64,000 nucleotides of DNA from Chytridium lagenaria (taxonomy: Eukaryota > Chytridiomycota > Chytridiomycetes > Chytridiales > Chytridiaceae): positions 1 through 64,000 of the forward strand of contig JAHLKC010000044.1 of the NCBI GenBank assembly GCA_025449115.1, in the 5' to 3' direction. The notes below the pieces were generated by a model. That model made no database searches and was not told the DNA's origin. It saw only the letters and a program-made list of their open reading frames with translations. Below, piece after piece: positions 11,539 to 24,126 of this stretch. Made by a program: the position numbers and the translations under genes. Within the stretch, counting starts at the first letter, position 1; every line of letters starts with the position of its first letter.

Positions 11539-13327
11539 TTAAAGATCTTCAAAGTTTGCAGGGATAACAACGTCTTTTTCCAAGAATTCTCGATCAGCTT
11601 TGACGCGTGCACGAAGTTCAGCATCAAAGGGAAGCCAAGTATTGTAGATCGGTGAGTGATTGAGCCATTTGACGAGGGCTTGACGCTGACCTTTGAGTGT
11701 GCGAAGGGCAAGTAGTTTTTCGACGCGTCGTTCAGACTGTGGCAAGGAGGACAGAGGATGAGGGCCGTCGAAATCCCAGTAGTATGGTCGGAGCTTTTCT
11801 GGGTGGAAGACTGGGTGAACGCGCCATGATTCAGGGATGGCAAGGCGGTAGGAAGTTCCAAGTTTTTCTTCTATGACGTAGGGACCAGTGTATACAGGGC
11901 CGAGTTTGGCAGAAGGGCGTCCTTGGGCGTTTGGTGGTAAGACGTCTTTTGCTGAGAGGAGGACTAGATCACCGACTTTGAAGGGGTCTTCAAGGCGTTT
12001 CTTGTTGGCTGTAGTGGCTTGGCGATCTTGGGCTTGCTGGATGGCGAGTTTGGCGGTCTTGTACAAGGCTTGAAGGTCACGAATGCTCAGTTGATCTTGA
12101 ACATTGAGTGAAAGGTCCAGGAGTGAGGTAGGATTGCGACCAGTGTCCAGCATGAAAGGTGTGTAGCCTGTTGATGAGTTGACGGTGTCGTGGATGGCGT
12201 GCTCGACGATGTGAAGGTACTTGTCCCAGTCGTTTTGGTAGAAGTGAACGTATTCCCGAAGGGCGGCAATGATCCACTGATTCTTGTTCTCTGTCTGGCC
12301 GTCGGTCTGAGGGTGGTAGGATGAAGAGATGATTTGCTTGACGCGTAGAGACTTCATGAGGGCTTTCCAGAAGAAGCTGATAAAGCGTGAGTCGCGGTCG
12401 CTGATGATTGTCTTGGGAAGGCCGTGGTATCTCCAGATGATTTCTCAAAGATGTCGGCGATGTCTCCGGCGGTGGCGGTGTTGAGTGTTGGCTGAATGTG
12501 AACTCTTTTGTTTGCTGAATCCACAATGACCATGATGGTGTCAAAACCAGTGTTGAGCGTTGTCGGTAGGGGACCCATGAAATCCATTGAGATGGTTTCC
12601 CAGCGGTTCTCAGGGACTTGGTGAGGCTCGAGAAGACCGTATGGAAGGCGACGAGCAATCTTGTTGCGTTGACAAGAGTCACAGCGGCGTACATGCTTGG
12701 CGACGTCTTTGTGGATATTTGGCCAGTGGTAATGTCGAGTAAGTTTTTTCTGCTGTGCGTTCCCAGTTGCCGTGAATACTTGGTCCGTCGTCATGGGCGA
12801 GATTGAGGAGTCTTTGGCGAATGGCGGCAGGGACAAAGAGGCGGTACTGGTTGGCGGCTTTGTAGTACAGTAGTCCTCCACTGAGAAGGTAACGGTTGAT
12901 CTGAGTGCGACGTTCCTTGGGTACCGGCGGAGGATTGAAGTTTTCTTTTGGGGTGATGGTGTCGTCCAAGTACTGTTCAAGTTCCTTGAATTCGGGATCT
13001 TCTGGTAAGGCTTCTTTGATGGCGTCCAGGATGTCGTTGGTGATGGTGGTGATGGCGTTGAGGCTGATGTGAGGGTCTGTTGCTGCATCTTTGGAGTGAG
13101 GGCGTCGCGAAAGAGCGTCGGCGATAGTGTTCCAGTTGCCTGGAGTCCACTCAATGACGAAATCTTGGGCGAGGAGATCTGCGAGCCAGCGGTGGTGCAC
13201 AGGGCGGAGCTTGGGCTGGTCCAGGATGTACTGAAGAGACCTGTGGTCCGTGAAGACTTTGACTTGTCTGCCGATTAGGTAATGCCGATGCGTGCGGAAG
13301 GCTTCCACGAGGGCAAGGATTTCACCG
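11539..13327 (-). pseudogene. pol: Element A Pol, second part: RNase H end, integrase, chromodomain
   Basis: It begins inside RNase H at GEILALVEAFRTH, right after the point where element C entered. It continues through RNase H (FTDHRSLQYIL, IADALSRRP), the integrase zinc finger (HYHWPN, then CDSCQRNK), the integrase core (MSMDFMGPL; the middle acidic block is disrupted by frame changes; HPQTDGQTE) and a C-terminal chromodomain-like module (LKGQRQALVKWLNHSP, YNTWLPFDAELR). Frame changes fall near 12745 and 12440. Chromodomains steer integration to particular chromatin. The stop at 11539 lies about 100 bp from the LTR. Confidence 0.88.
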
Positions 13328-14374
13328 TGTGAGATTTTGCACCTCTTGGTGCATCTCACTAAGTTCACGTTACTTATGTAAAGTGAATACCTAGACGCGT
13401 TTACGCGTTTACCCCTCGTAAGTTCTCTTCTTTTCCCTTTTAGTGGTTTTCTACTTTTTCCCACGCGTTGTTTATAAGGGTTTTTGTCGAAGAGGGAAGG
13501 CACTCGTGCCTTGGTGCGTTTTGTTCTTGTTGTTTGTTATTTATTTTTGTCTCCAGTATAAAATGGAGACATTTTGTGTTTTGAATAAATTTGATAATTC
13601 TTTCCTCTTGATTTTGGCCCAGTTCCTAGCCTTTCTCCAGTTGGAGCCAACTCCCTGTCCTTGGGGTTGGCTCGGATTATCCCCATCTCTTATCATTGAC
13701 GATCTGCCCTAGCCTCTGTAGTGACCGCCGGACTGAGCCTCTCGCAGCCCCACTTACGGGTCGGAGACCCAGGACGCGACGCCTTGGGAGCCGGATCTAC
13801 CCCACTATTGCAGTCTGGGTCCCGGGAACGCCCTCCCCCTTGGTAAGTCAACTCCGAGCCCCGATTATCACGTCGCTGGCCACAGTGTGGGCGGGCCAGT
13901 CGTCACTCCCTTTCCCAACTCCCTATGATTCCGACTTTTGCTGAGGTAGCGAGGGCGAGAGGCCTCCCGTCGGATGAGGCTTAGTAGGATCGGTGCACAC
14001 GCCAACGGTGAAAAGGTCGCGTACGCAGGGCCGGACTATTGTGATCGTCACCGACGTCTCTCGCCTGGAGCGTCGTGGATGCAGGACATTAGGTAAGTGT
14101 TGTGATTGTTTATTGACGTTAGTCTATTCAAAATACAGGTTATTCCCCTCTTTATTACGATGGTGCGAAGGAAAAACGATACGCTCCGGTTGGTCCGTTC
14201 TAACTGCCGTCTGGTGCCAAGAGTACCTCTTGAGCCAGGTAGCGAGCAGAGGACTTCAATGAACACTGATTAAAGAATGTAAGTTAGTATTTGAACTCCT
14301 TAAGACCTCCCTCGGGTCTACTATCATTCGAAGATGGTAGGTGAACCCTTAGACAAGAGGGAGAGAAAGTCACA
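13328..14374 (+). repeat. 5' LTR of element C
   Basis: 1047 bp, with TGTGAG at the start and GTCACA at the end. It pairs with 27741-28795. A TATAAAA box lies at 13557-13563, followed by an AATAAA at about 13584. Confidence 0.93.
13557..13563 (+). promoter_or_regulatory. TATA box in the 5' LTR of element C
   Basis: TATAAAA in the context CCAGTATAAAATGGAG, repeated at the same place in the 3' LTR (27976-27982). Confidence 0.55.
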
Positions 14375-15463
14375 GTGGGGGCCCAACCAAAGCGGGAACC
14401 ACCGGAGGTCAGTGAGTCGTTTTTCCCCGTTTACCTCGGGTCTTTTATTTTCACCTCCCTTCCCCTTTGTTTCCTACAACCTAGGTCTTCTCTTTCAGAC
14501 CTCACATCATCACGAGTGCAACGGCGTTCTCTGTCACGCCGTCACTCACATTGATCAGGCTCCGACCCTTTCAATCAGGGTCGTTGAGTCAATAAAGACC
14601 TTTCCCAGCTTCTCTTCAGCTGGTGCTGGTCCTCCTTGAACCTACCTAGCGCTGCTGCGCTCCCCATGTGGCCCTTGCCTACGCTTGCTGCTGGACTACT
14701 TACCCCTTCCCTTGTTGACGGCTTTCCGTCCTCAACTCTGGGGCCGTCCATGGCATGCCTGGATCCCTTCCCATCCATCCTGGGTCCGTTTCCCTTCGAA
14801 TCGAACTATAAACCTACCTGTTGTGATGCTCCTCCAAGGTTTTCCTGATGCTATCGTCGGCATCCTCGGTGCCGACTTTTTACATCCCAGCTTCCCTGGC
14901 CTCCTGTCCATGACGGTCTCCTCCGAGTCCGTCTTTCCACCCCTAAAAATCCTCCTGATCGGCGTCAAGGTAGTACAGTATCACCATGTACCACGTTACC
15001 TCGACGCCGACGTCACTCGCTCTCCTGTCTGTGAAGTTAGAAAATGGACGACTCTTACCGTATACTTTTCTTCAACCCCTTTCTTCACTCTGAAACGGTG
15101 ATATCTATGAAGGTAGTTGAAAATGAAATTAGTCTCGTCGCACCATATTTTGCCTGAGAAAAATTTATAAGCCTTCAATCAACACTAGTACAGGGTCTAA
15201 TTGATGCCTACCGCAACAAACGAATCATGGTTTGAAACTTCATTTATTTATGGTGTTTCGATTACAACTCCATGCTACTTCACAACACCTCACCAGTCAA
15301 CATAGAGGAGTTCAAGTCTCCTCTGTTGAAGTTCCAAAGCCGCCACGTTTCCAATCTCCTCGAGGGGTTTGGAAACGAGACCTTTCCCAGAAGATAAAAT
15401 AACAAAGGTACGGACATCTCTACACCCTTCCCTCTGCCCTATCCAACCGCATCAGCTCATCTT
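14375..15463. other. Long untranslated leader of element C
   Basis: 1.1 kb between the LTR and the first good ORF. No convincing domain was found. It may hold packaging or splice signals. Confidence 0.5.
14376..14393 (+). promoter_or_regulatory. Putative tRNA primer-binding site of element C
   Basis: One base after the LTR the sequence is TGGGGGCCCAACC. The complement of the 3' end of the tRNA-Lys in this window (with CCA added) would be TGGCGCCCAAC. The two agree at nearly all positions apart from one small gap or mismatch. Lys-tRNA priming is therefore likely but not certain. Confidence 0.4.
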
Positions 15464-16884
15464 TTGCTAACGACTTACCTCGCCGCACCACTCTCATTCG
15501 ATCATCAGTTCAATCAAGTGAGTGTTCCTTTTGGTTCTTCCTGCTCTCCAGTGGTCTTCTCCTTCAGACCCTTCATCACGCGCTGGGTTCTCCTTCCACC
15601 CTCGCTCCCTAGCCACGTTCTTATCGAGGCTAACCACTCGCCTCCTTCTCTAGTGCATTCAGCACGCTCAGGAAGCCCTACCTCTGACCACGGTTCTGTC
15701 CTCCATAAGAAGACCGGCGGTAAACGCGATAAACGTCGCTCCCTTCGCCGTCCTAACGGTCTCCCTACTACTTTTAACCCCAACGTTGTGGGTCAGAAGC
15801 AGTTCAACGCCTCCCTCGCCAGCTCTCACTCGGTGTCTGGTCGGCTCTACGCTTTCTTCCAACACTCCAGTTTCCCTTACTGTGACCACAACGTCGGTGA
15901 GTTCCTCAAGACTGAGTCCAATCCCACCTACTCTGGGCGTTACCTCACCACCGAGGACTGTCAGCGCCGCAAAATCACCCTCCTCGACATTGGAAAACTC
16001 GAGGCCAAAGCTTCTCCTTCCAAACAGCCTACCCCTCCGGCTACCTCGTCTGAAGACACCTACACCGACGCATCTGAGCCATCGGAAGTATCACTGTTGA
16101 CGATAACGACTCTGACAACGAGGAAGCCAACGCTCTTCAAGTTGACGACCTCAACCACGGTCCCTCCTTCTCTGACGGTTCCGTCTTCCGCAAAGCCTTG
16201 GTCCAAACCGAAAACCCAACTCGGTTTCCTCCCAGGTCGCCACAATGAAGTTTGGCTCCAGGCTCTCTCCCTCCTTGATCCAGACTCTCCTAAGCCCAAC
16301 ATCCCTAGGACCATCGAATTCAGAAAAAGAAAGACGTCCGCTTAGCCGTCATCGTCGAACTGAAACAGCGCCATCTTGCGGTCCGTAAGCGCATCTACCA
16401 GCAGCTCAAGGAGCTTCTGGCCTCTTGCCCTCCCGGTTCTTTTGTCTCGCCTCTTGAACCTCTTCACCTCATCACCGATCGACGTCTCCTCGCTCTTGTT
16501 GAACTCGTTCGATCCCTTGACACGCCATTTGCTCGTGCTAAACGAGAATCAGTTCAACGCCTTGAGGGTCTTCCCTCTAATACTCACCGGGCTCCACCGC
16601 CTCCTCCCCCTCCAGTGGTCTCTGCTCCGGCTCCACCTGAGCAGTCTCCTGCCGCCGCTGTCGACGCTGTCGTCGTTGCCACACCTTTGAACTCCGTTCC
16701 AGCTCCCTCAGCTTCCACGGTCCTTGTCGCCTCGTCTGTTCCTCCTGTTGCTTCCTCTTCCTCTTCGAAGACTCGTAACAAAAAGTACCCCGTTAAATTG
16801 AAGCCTCCTCCCATCAAGGTTGCTTCTGAGTCCTCTTCCTCTAGCACCCCTATGGATGTTGACCTTCCCGTCGAAAAGAAATAA
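15464..16884 (+). pseudogene. Element C ORF1, unknown protein with Pro/Ala/Ser-rich tail
   Basis: Coding character runs from the ATG at 15464 to the TAA at 16884 with frame changes near 16085, 16240 and 16345, about 470 residues in all. The N-terminal half is basic (KTGGKRDKRRSLRR) and then compact (SGRLYAFFQHSSFPYCDHN). The middle is acidic (VDDNDSDNEEANAL). The next part looks helical (VELKQRHLAVRKRIYQQLKE), followed by a proline- and alanine-rich tail ending TPMDVDLPVEKK. I recognise no family. It precedes Gag, so it is an extra protein not found in ordinary gypsy elements, or an extended N-terminal Gag module. Confidence 0.5.
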
Positions 16885-16938
16885 ACATCCGTTAACCAGT
16901 TATCTTTGTTTTTTATTAATTTTTAATAAATACAAATA

Positions 16939-19435
16939 ATGCCTACAACCGTAGACGTTTTCTATGCCAGGATGATGATCCTCTTCTACGATGAAGAGGT
17001 TTACAAACCTTACTGGTTTCAGATAACTCGTGAAACTAATCCAGGTGGGATTTCCTTACGTCCTTACGTCCACCTCTCCATCTCAGTCGTTTCTTACGTC
17101 TATAATAACCACATCACCTGTTTTACGCAGAAGTATAGCCCTTCCGACTTCAACGTCGGTACCTCCTTCCTAGACGCACCGCCGCCGTTGCCTTCATGTC
17201 TCACCTTGAGTCCATCCCTGATGTACTTCTCACTGGCAATGATTTAATAAAGGCTTACTCACCCGACGGCGACTCTTTCTCTTTCCCTGAGCCACCGATC
17301 CCTACCTTTGAAGGCTCTTTCGTCTCCTTTGATAACGTACTGGACCCTACTCCTCAGTATGAATTAGTGGATGATGCATTCCAGTTGATCACCGACATGT
17401 TTCACCAACCTGAAACTCCGCAGATCCTAGAGCGAGAATCACCAATAGTCTCTGACGATCCCGATTCCTTATCCTCTTTGGCTCGTCCTAGAACACCCCC
17501 TTACGCCTCGCGCCACCCTACTCCTCTCCAAATCCCTCCTCGGGACGTTGACGAGCCATTGGTCGATCCTTTTGAGACGCAACCCCTGGAAGAAGTAAGC
17601 CGCGATGATGATGTTAGCGATAACGATGAAACCTCTAGCCTAACCAGTGAGTTTAATAACGATCTCTCTTTGGATTCTGCTCACCTTGTTTCGGATATGT
17701 CCTTGGACACCCCCGCCGCATCAACACCCCTAGCGAACCCAGCACCAATGACATCTTTGTTGATGCCGTTGACGACGGTGCCCCACGCTCCATCCCTGTA
17801 CCTCTTGCCGATGCTCCTATTTCTGATACTTCAACACCAATTTTTGTAGTTCAACTCACTCATCCCACCATGTCTGGACCTTACAATGCCGCATCTCCCG
17901 CCGGTTCCAACATCTCCATGTCGACTCCCAAGATCCTTGACGGCATGAATGCCAAGAGAGCTCAGGATCGCGTTTCAACCTTGCGCTTCCGAGGGAAAGA
18001 TGCCGATGAAGCCACAGACTTCCTGGACGAACTGGAGGATATACTGACCCAGCACGTCACTGATCCCCTCAAACCACATGAGCTCCGTCCCTTCGCTTCC
18101 ATGGACGCCGCCCTTAAATCAACTTGGAACCCTTCCACCATTCTGCAGGATAAGGCCGCCATCCTTCGACGACAGTCTCGCAACTGTACATGGAAAGAGT
18201 TTAGAGCTCTCATTCTCGGTCATTTCGCTTCAACTCACAGCGACAAAATCCTTCGCTCTCGCGTCCGTGCTTTTCAATGGGATCCTTCTGTCACCATCCC
18301 CAGTCAAGCTCTGCTGAGCTCGCCAACCTTAACGCCCGCGTTCCCCTCGCCTCTCGCATCACTGCGACGCCATAAAGGACCTCTTCATCACCGGCTGCAA
18401 GGACGACAGCTGGATTACGGCTGCCTACGCTGAACTTACAACAAACACAGCTGGGACCACGCCACCGTTACCGCCCTGGACATCGCCAATCATATGCATG
18501 CTCTCCACCCTCGCAACTCTGTCGCCTTTGGTTCCAATGGATCTTTGGCTGCCCTGGAAGCTCGACATGAAGCCCAGGAAACCATGCTCAAGGAGATTTC
18601 CCGCAGCCTCAAAAACCTTCAACGTCAAAACGGTACTGGAAAGCCTGCCCCTCGCACCAATCTCCTCTCCTTCTTGACCGAGGAACTTAAAATCGCCCCT
18701 CCCTCTGAAGGTATGAGTGAGTCATTAATGCATAATATGATCACTCTTACCGCCGACAGCGCTATCGCCGCTTCCCATGAGACTGGTGATGAACCCCCCT
18801 CTGAGGCCGACATTCTGAATTTTGCCGCTGAGATGGACAATATTCGACTTGGCCGTCAACCTGCTCCCTACAAACCAGGCTACCCTCGCCCTGGTGGACC
18901 TTCCCATACCTCGGCTATTCCCAAGCCTCCTTACCAGCCTCGTAGCCCTCCTCAATGGTGCCCTTTCCATCAGGAGAACCACTGGACTGCTTGTCCCTAC
19001 AACCAACTAACCACGGCGGATCTGGACGCGCTTCTCGATCGAAAAGGTGAGTCTTCTGCTCTTAACCTACGCGAATCCTTACCTGCTTTTCTTAGTCAAA
19101 CAAGCGACGACTCAGCTGTGATCCCGCCTCACTTGGTTTTTGCCATATCTCAACACTTTTTTCCTGACCAACAACATGTACCCTATTGTTTTGTTAGCAG
19201 TAAAAATAAAACCTTTCGTTATTCTGATGGCATACCTTCCATTCCACTTTCATCTTTATATGAAAATAGTGTCGATCCATCTATTGAACTTAATAAAACC
19301 GTCTTCATCCCTTCAAACGATGATGAATTAAATTCATTTCTTATCCACATGCACGCTTCTGGTAGCTCTGGCATTGTTTTGACGACACCAACGGCAAATC
19401 TCTTCTTGTACTCTATTGAAACAAACTTCATGTAA
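16939..19435 (+). pseudogene. gag: Element C Gag, long, with CHHC zinc motif
   Basis: It starts at ATG 16939 (MPTTVDVFYARMM) and ends with TAA at 19433-19435. Frame changes lie near 17190, 17750 and 18310-18490. An acidic, low-complexity N-terminal region (PLEEVSRDDDVSDNDETSS) leads to a capsid-like segment from about 17.9 kb (RFRGKDADEATDFLDELED). A coiled segment follows (LEARHEAQETMLKEISRSLK). The zinc motif at 18959-19000 is CPFHQENHWTAC, spaced CX2HX3HX3C. This order and spacing differ from the retroviral CX2CX4HX4C knuckle. At roughly 830 residues it is about twice a normal gypsy Gag. Confidence 0.7.
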
Positions 19436-22400
19436 ACAACCACTCATTGTTCGCATTCAATTCCCTTACGTTCATAAAATACAATCCGATCCCTCCACAT
19501 TCTGCACCGCGTGGTTTGTTTCTGCTCAAACTGAGGAGATTACATAACTGATGAAGACTTTTTACCTAGTCACGAATTACTTCCCGTCACCGTGAATACA
19601 AAATTCTACATAATACCGATGTCGTCCGATTTAAATCGACATCACGTATCTCCCTTCCTTAAATGCTTACCAGCACTTCAAATCGCCCACGCATTCTTCG
19701 AAAGAATGCTCCTCCCGTCGTACTCAATAAAACATTAACTGACGATGCCATATCATTGGCCTCTCTCGCCATTTCCCTACCTACCCACCCCATCTCCCTA
19801 ATGCGGAAAAGTCGCAACTGTTGCGACGTTATCTTCAAGAAACGGCCATGGTACGAAAATTCGAAAACGATATATTCGTACACGAGGTCTCTCAGGAAAC
19901 CGAGAGAAGTTTATCAAATTCTTCCTCTCGAAGAGAGGCTGGAACGAATACTCACGTCAGTAACGAGAGTGTCATCCCAGACGTTGCTAAAATATCCGAC
20001 GTGTCGCTTGTGGCTTTACCTTTGGAGACTGCTAAGGTTGAGACGAAAGAAATGGAATGCCAGACTGACTTCGATATTATTATATCGGACGTTCCCAAAC
20101 ACCTTATTGAAAAGGATGATGCATGCATTGCCCAGATTTGCTCTCGAATCCAAGGTGTCTACGTCGGTGATGTCTTGCTAGATACGGGATCCAATTGTAA
20201 CATCGTCACTAAACAGTTCCTTCGACGACTGGCTGAGGCTGGAAGAAGAGTCAAAATTATCCCTTTTCCCAAACCTCGCTACTCTCGAGGTATTGGAGGA
20301 AGACAACCCATCCTTGGGAGGTGTCTCCTAGATGTATCACCAGGTCTCGTGAGTCCGCGAATAAAGAAGCTTCAGGAATTTAATATTGTTGAACGCTGCC
20401 CACGTCCGATTATACTCGGCACCCCTGTTATCAACGCTTTTCATATGGATATTCTCGCAAGCCAGAATATGGTTCGGTTCTATTACAATAGACCTGGACT
20501 CCCCCATCTCGTGAAAATCCCCCTCCTTCACCAGCGAGTTATCAGGGCAGTTCCGACAGTGACTGGTCATCCGTCCTTTCCGAGCCTTACGTCAACTCTT
20601 GTCCAGTTCTTCACTACACCACCCCGCTTAAGCTGGTGTCCCGTGCTCATACCTATCTGAGTGCCTCTCCCTACGTACGTGTCATTGTTGCCAGGGATGT
20701 GGACCTGGACATGGACACCACTACTAAGGTCGAGTGTATTATTGATCGACTCCCCGATATACCTGATTCTACTTACACGGTACTTCCACGTACCGACTTA
20801 CCAGACCTTTTTCCCCAACGAACTATCTTCGACCATGCCGACTTATTCCCAGACGGTATGATTTCTAATCCCATCAAAAAGAAATGGAATAAGTCCAGGA
20901 AAACCAAGTATGAGGAGAATATGTCCGTCCACATGACTCCCTTCCCTTTGCTGGTAACTTACCTTGGCCCTTTCCCCACCAAACTAACGGCGGGAATGGA
21001 GATTGGTTACATGGTCGACGATCATCAACAAGACACTCGATTTGTTTTGCCTCTTAGCGACAAGATCATGGACGACGATGAATCCATGATCTCCTTACTC
21101 AGTGAGCTTATGGTCAATAATAAACTTAAATCTCTCAAAGACCTCCTCATACATTATTCAATTCTTGCTGAATCATGTGGAGACTTAGAAAGGAACGACC
21201 TTCGTCGTTACAGACGAACTAATAAAGGACATTCCACTCGAATTCCCAAACCTCCTATATCCTCAGCCCTCCGACGTCTTGACTCCTTAGCCAAGGAGCT
21301 TGATTTACCTGGTGACCCACTCCTCGACGATCATCACGACGATGAGGACATATCCTTAGTCGTCGATGATTCGTTACCTCAGCTTGACGCGTCTGAACTT
21401 GATTTGAACGAATCTGCTAAATTCTTGGAGCCGTCTAAGGCCGAAAAAGAGGCCCTTGCTCATCTCCAACCCAAAGATCCCACCAATGAGGATCGGATGG
21501 ACTACCTCAAGGAACAAACCCCTGCTTCTTTTAAAGAAATTTGGAATCGTTTCGATTTTGACCACCTGAAATCCTCTCCTGAACGCCTTAAGGCACTCCA
21601 AAGCTTCTTAGAAAAAGGACAGAACATGGACGTTTTTCGTGAATCTGTTCAAACAGGCACCAAATCTCCCGGTCAACACACCATCGAGCTTAAACCTTAT
21701 GCTCGTGCTCCAAACCTTGCTCCTTATCCTGTAGGATTGGAGCGTGCTAAAATTATTCGCGACCACATCGCTGAAATGCTTAAAACCAAGATTATTAGTG
21801 AGTCGCGATCCCCTTACGCCTCTCCTGTTTGTCTTGCAAAGAAAAAGGATAACTCTGTCCGATTCTGTACCGACTTCAGGAGATTAAATGAAGTCACAAT
21901 AAAAGATAAATATCCTCTTCCCCGCATCGACGAGACTTTTGACCGTCTTGCGGGTATGACTTTATTCACCTCGTTGGATCTTTTGTCCGGTTTCTGGCAA
22001 ATACCCGTTGCTCCGGAAGACCGACACAAAACTGCTTTCGTTACCCCCGATGGTCTTTATGAGTATTTGGTTATGCCTTTCGGCCTTACTAACAGTCCAC
22101 CTACTTTCCAACGTTGTATGGATATGGCTCTAGCTGGACTAAAATGGATAAATTGTATGGTCTACATTGACGATATAATCATCTTTTCAAAGGACGAGGA
22201 AACCCACTTCGCCAACTTACAGCTAGTATTCGACCGGCTACTGGAATATAATCTAAAACTAAAACCCAAAAAATGTCAGTTCCTTTTTGAAGTACTCCCA
22301 TTTTTAGGCCATGTTATTTCGAAAGATGGCATAAAAGCCGACCCAGAAAAACTCGGTAAGCTAGATAGCTGGCCTACTCCAAAATCCGTTCGCGACGTTC

Positions 22401-23466
22401 AACGTTTCCTAGGATTCACCAACTATTTTCGACGCTTTGTGCCTAACTTCACTGATGTCGCATATCCTCTATATAGTCTTCTCAAGAAGTCTTCTCCTTT
22501 TTCGTGGACGGATTCCTGTGAGTCGTCTTTTCAACACCTTTTGAAAACTTTGAAAGCAGAGGTCCTCCTCACTAATCCTCTTCCCGACGATAAGCTCGTT
22601 ATTTCTTGCGACGCTTCCAAAATTGGTATAGGCGCTGCTCTCTTTATCGATCGTGACGGCATTTATCACCCCGTTGCTTTTGCCTCTCGAACTCTGAATG
22701 ACGCAGAACAAAACTACTCCAACACCGATCGCGAAGGCCTCGCCGTCGCGTGGAGTGCTAGTCTTTTTGAACCCTACACTTGGGGAAAATCCTACAAAAT
22801 TGAAACAGACCATTCTGCACTCGTCCCCTTTTTTCCAAGGGTGATCTCAAAGGCAGATTTGCCCGCTGGATGTATGCCCTGCAGGAGCATAACATTGAGC
22901 TTGTCCACACTCCAGGAAAGAGCCACGAAGTTGCCGACGCTCTCTCCCGTGCCTTTAAGCCAACTGAAACCTTCACTGATGGTTCTGATGTTGTCACAAT
23001 CTGTTCTGATTCTTCACGAGTCTTTATTGGCGCCAATTCTAAGTACCAAAATAAAAAGTTGAAGCAAAAGCACTCTGATCGCTCTAAGCGCTATGACGAA
23101 GTCTTTTCCACACATGATGTTTTAATGCGTTTCAATGCGGAAACAGCTGCTTCGTTAATAAACAGCTCCACTAACTACCTGTTCTCACAACACCTGTTGC
23201 CCCAACGAGTCCGGCACGTTTGGGTACTTCAAACCAACCCAACCGCGCTCACCTACGTTTTAGCCATTGATGCCGTTTGCCTTCCTGGTGAACTTAATGA
23301 TTCCTCACCTACCAGTCAGGATTTCAATGACGGTACCTCTCAATATAAGTATGCTTACCCAATTCGGGCTAAGTATGAAATCAAAAAGCCTCTATCTGCA
23401 GATACGATCTCTTCTTTCAACGTGACACCCAGAACTCCTGGCATCACTTACCTACAAGTGTATTAA
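19436..23466 (+). pseudogene. pol: Element C protease, reverse transcriptase, RNase H
   Basis: Protease: DVLLDTGSNCNIV at about 20.18 kb with a flap-like IILGTPVINAFHMDI near 20.42 kb. RT and RNase H lie in the long frame 20636-23062: SPYASPVCLAKKKDNSVRF, then SLDLLSGFWQIPV, MPFGLTNSPPTFQ and the catalytic YIDDIIIF. RNase H has VISCDASKIGIGAALF, YSNTDREGLAVAWS and, after a single-base frame change near 22830, VADALSRAF. The frame then continues to a stop at 23464-23466 through about 160 residues of unknown sequence. Protease and RT are in different frames (change near 20600). The RT places the element in Ty3/gypsy. Confidence 0.9.
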
Positions 23467-23559
23467 ATAAATACCTCTTACAAAAATGATGTTAATCAGT
23501 ACCCACCCTCCCTCCCATACTCTTTTGACACCCCCCCGGATCTTGACGATATAAGTCTT

Positions 23560-24126
23560 GTGAATGGGATCATCGACGCCTCTAACTTAGAAATCGATCC
23601 TCCCCCTCAAAAGATTGAAGACACTCCATCCGACATCTTTGTCAGAATGAGCGCTCCACGCGTCCAGGATCTCCTTTCAGGACGACGCGAGCATGAGTAC
23701 CTCCCACTGAAACTTGACGGCCTCACCTCTCTTTGGATATGCCAATGGGAAGAGACTTTCCCTAATGACAAGGGTCGCCGACCAAAACCACCGCCAGGGT
23801 GCGTAAGCCACGTTGCCGTTGTTGGCGACGCAATTCCCCCAACTAGTCCAGACTTTCCGAAGCCTGTGATTTACGGTTTGGGAGGGGATCTTGAAACTTA
23901 TTATGCCTACCGCATACTCCAGGTTTTCGAAATCCCTGATATTCTTATGGAACGGAAATTAAATAAAGATGAGCCTCCTTCTCTGCGTGAGCTCTATGAT
24001 GTTCATACCACGCGAGGAAACCCCACCGTTCCTTTGCGGATGGTGATTGACTATAACTTGCTAAAGCTTAAAAAGGTTTATCCCCTCCCTGCTAAAGTGT
24101 CCCCTTTTGAGGACTTCACCCTTAAA
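23560..24126 (+). other. Unknown coding segment joining RNase H to the exonuclease III domain
   Basis: An open frame of about 190 residues beginning MNGIIDASNLEIDPPPQ runs without interruption into the exonuclease III-like domain. It contains HVAVVGDAIPPTSPDFPKPV and YAYRILQVFEIPDILMERKL. No domain is recognised. Being in frame with the nuclease, it may be its N-terminal extension. Confidence 0.45.

Noticed and set aside
13443..13712. ORF inside element C LTR, repeated in both LTRs
   Set aside because: It spans the TATA box and promoter region, and has no protein features.
14685..15101. Frame containing VGILGADFLHP in element C leader, like a retroviral-type protease end
   Set aside because: There is no DTG/DSG motif upstream in any frame and a full protease exists at 20.2 kb. 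Likely chance.
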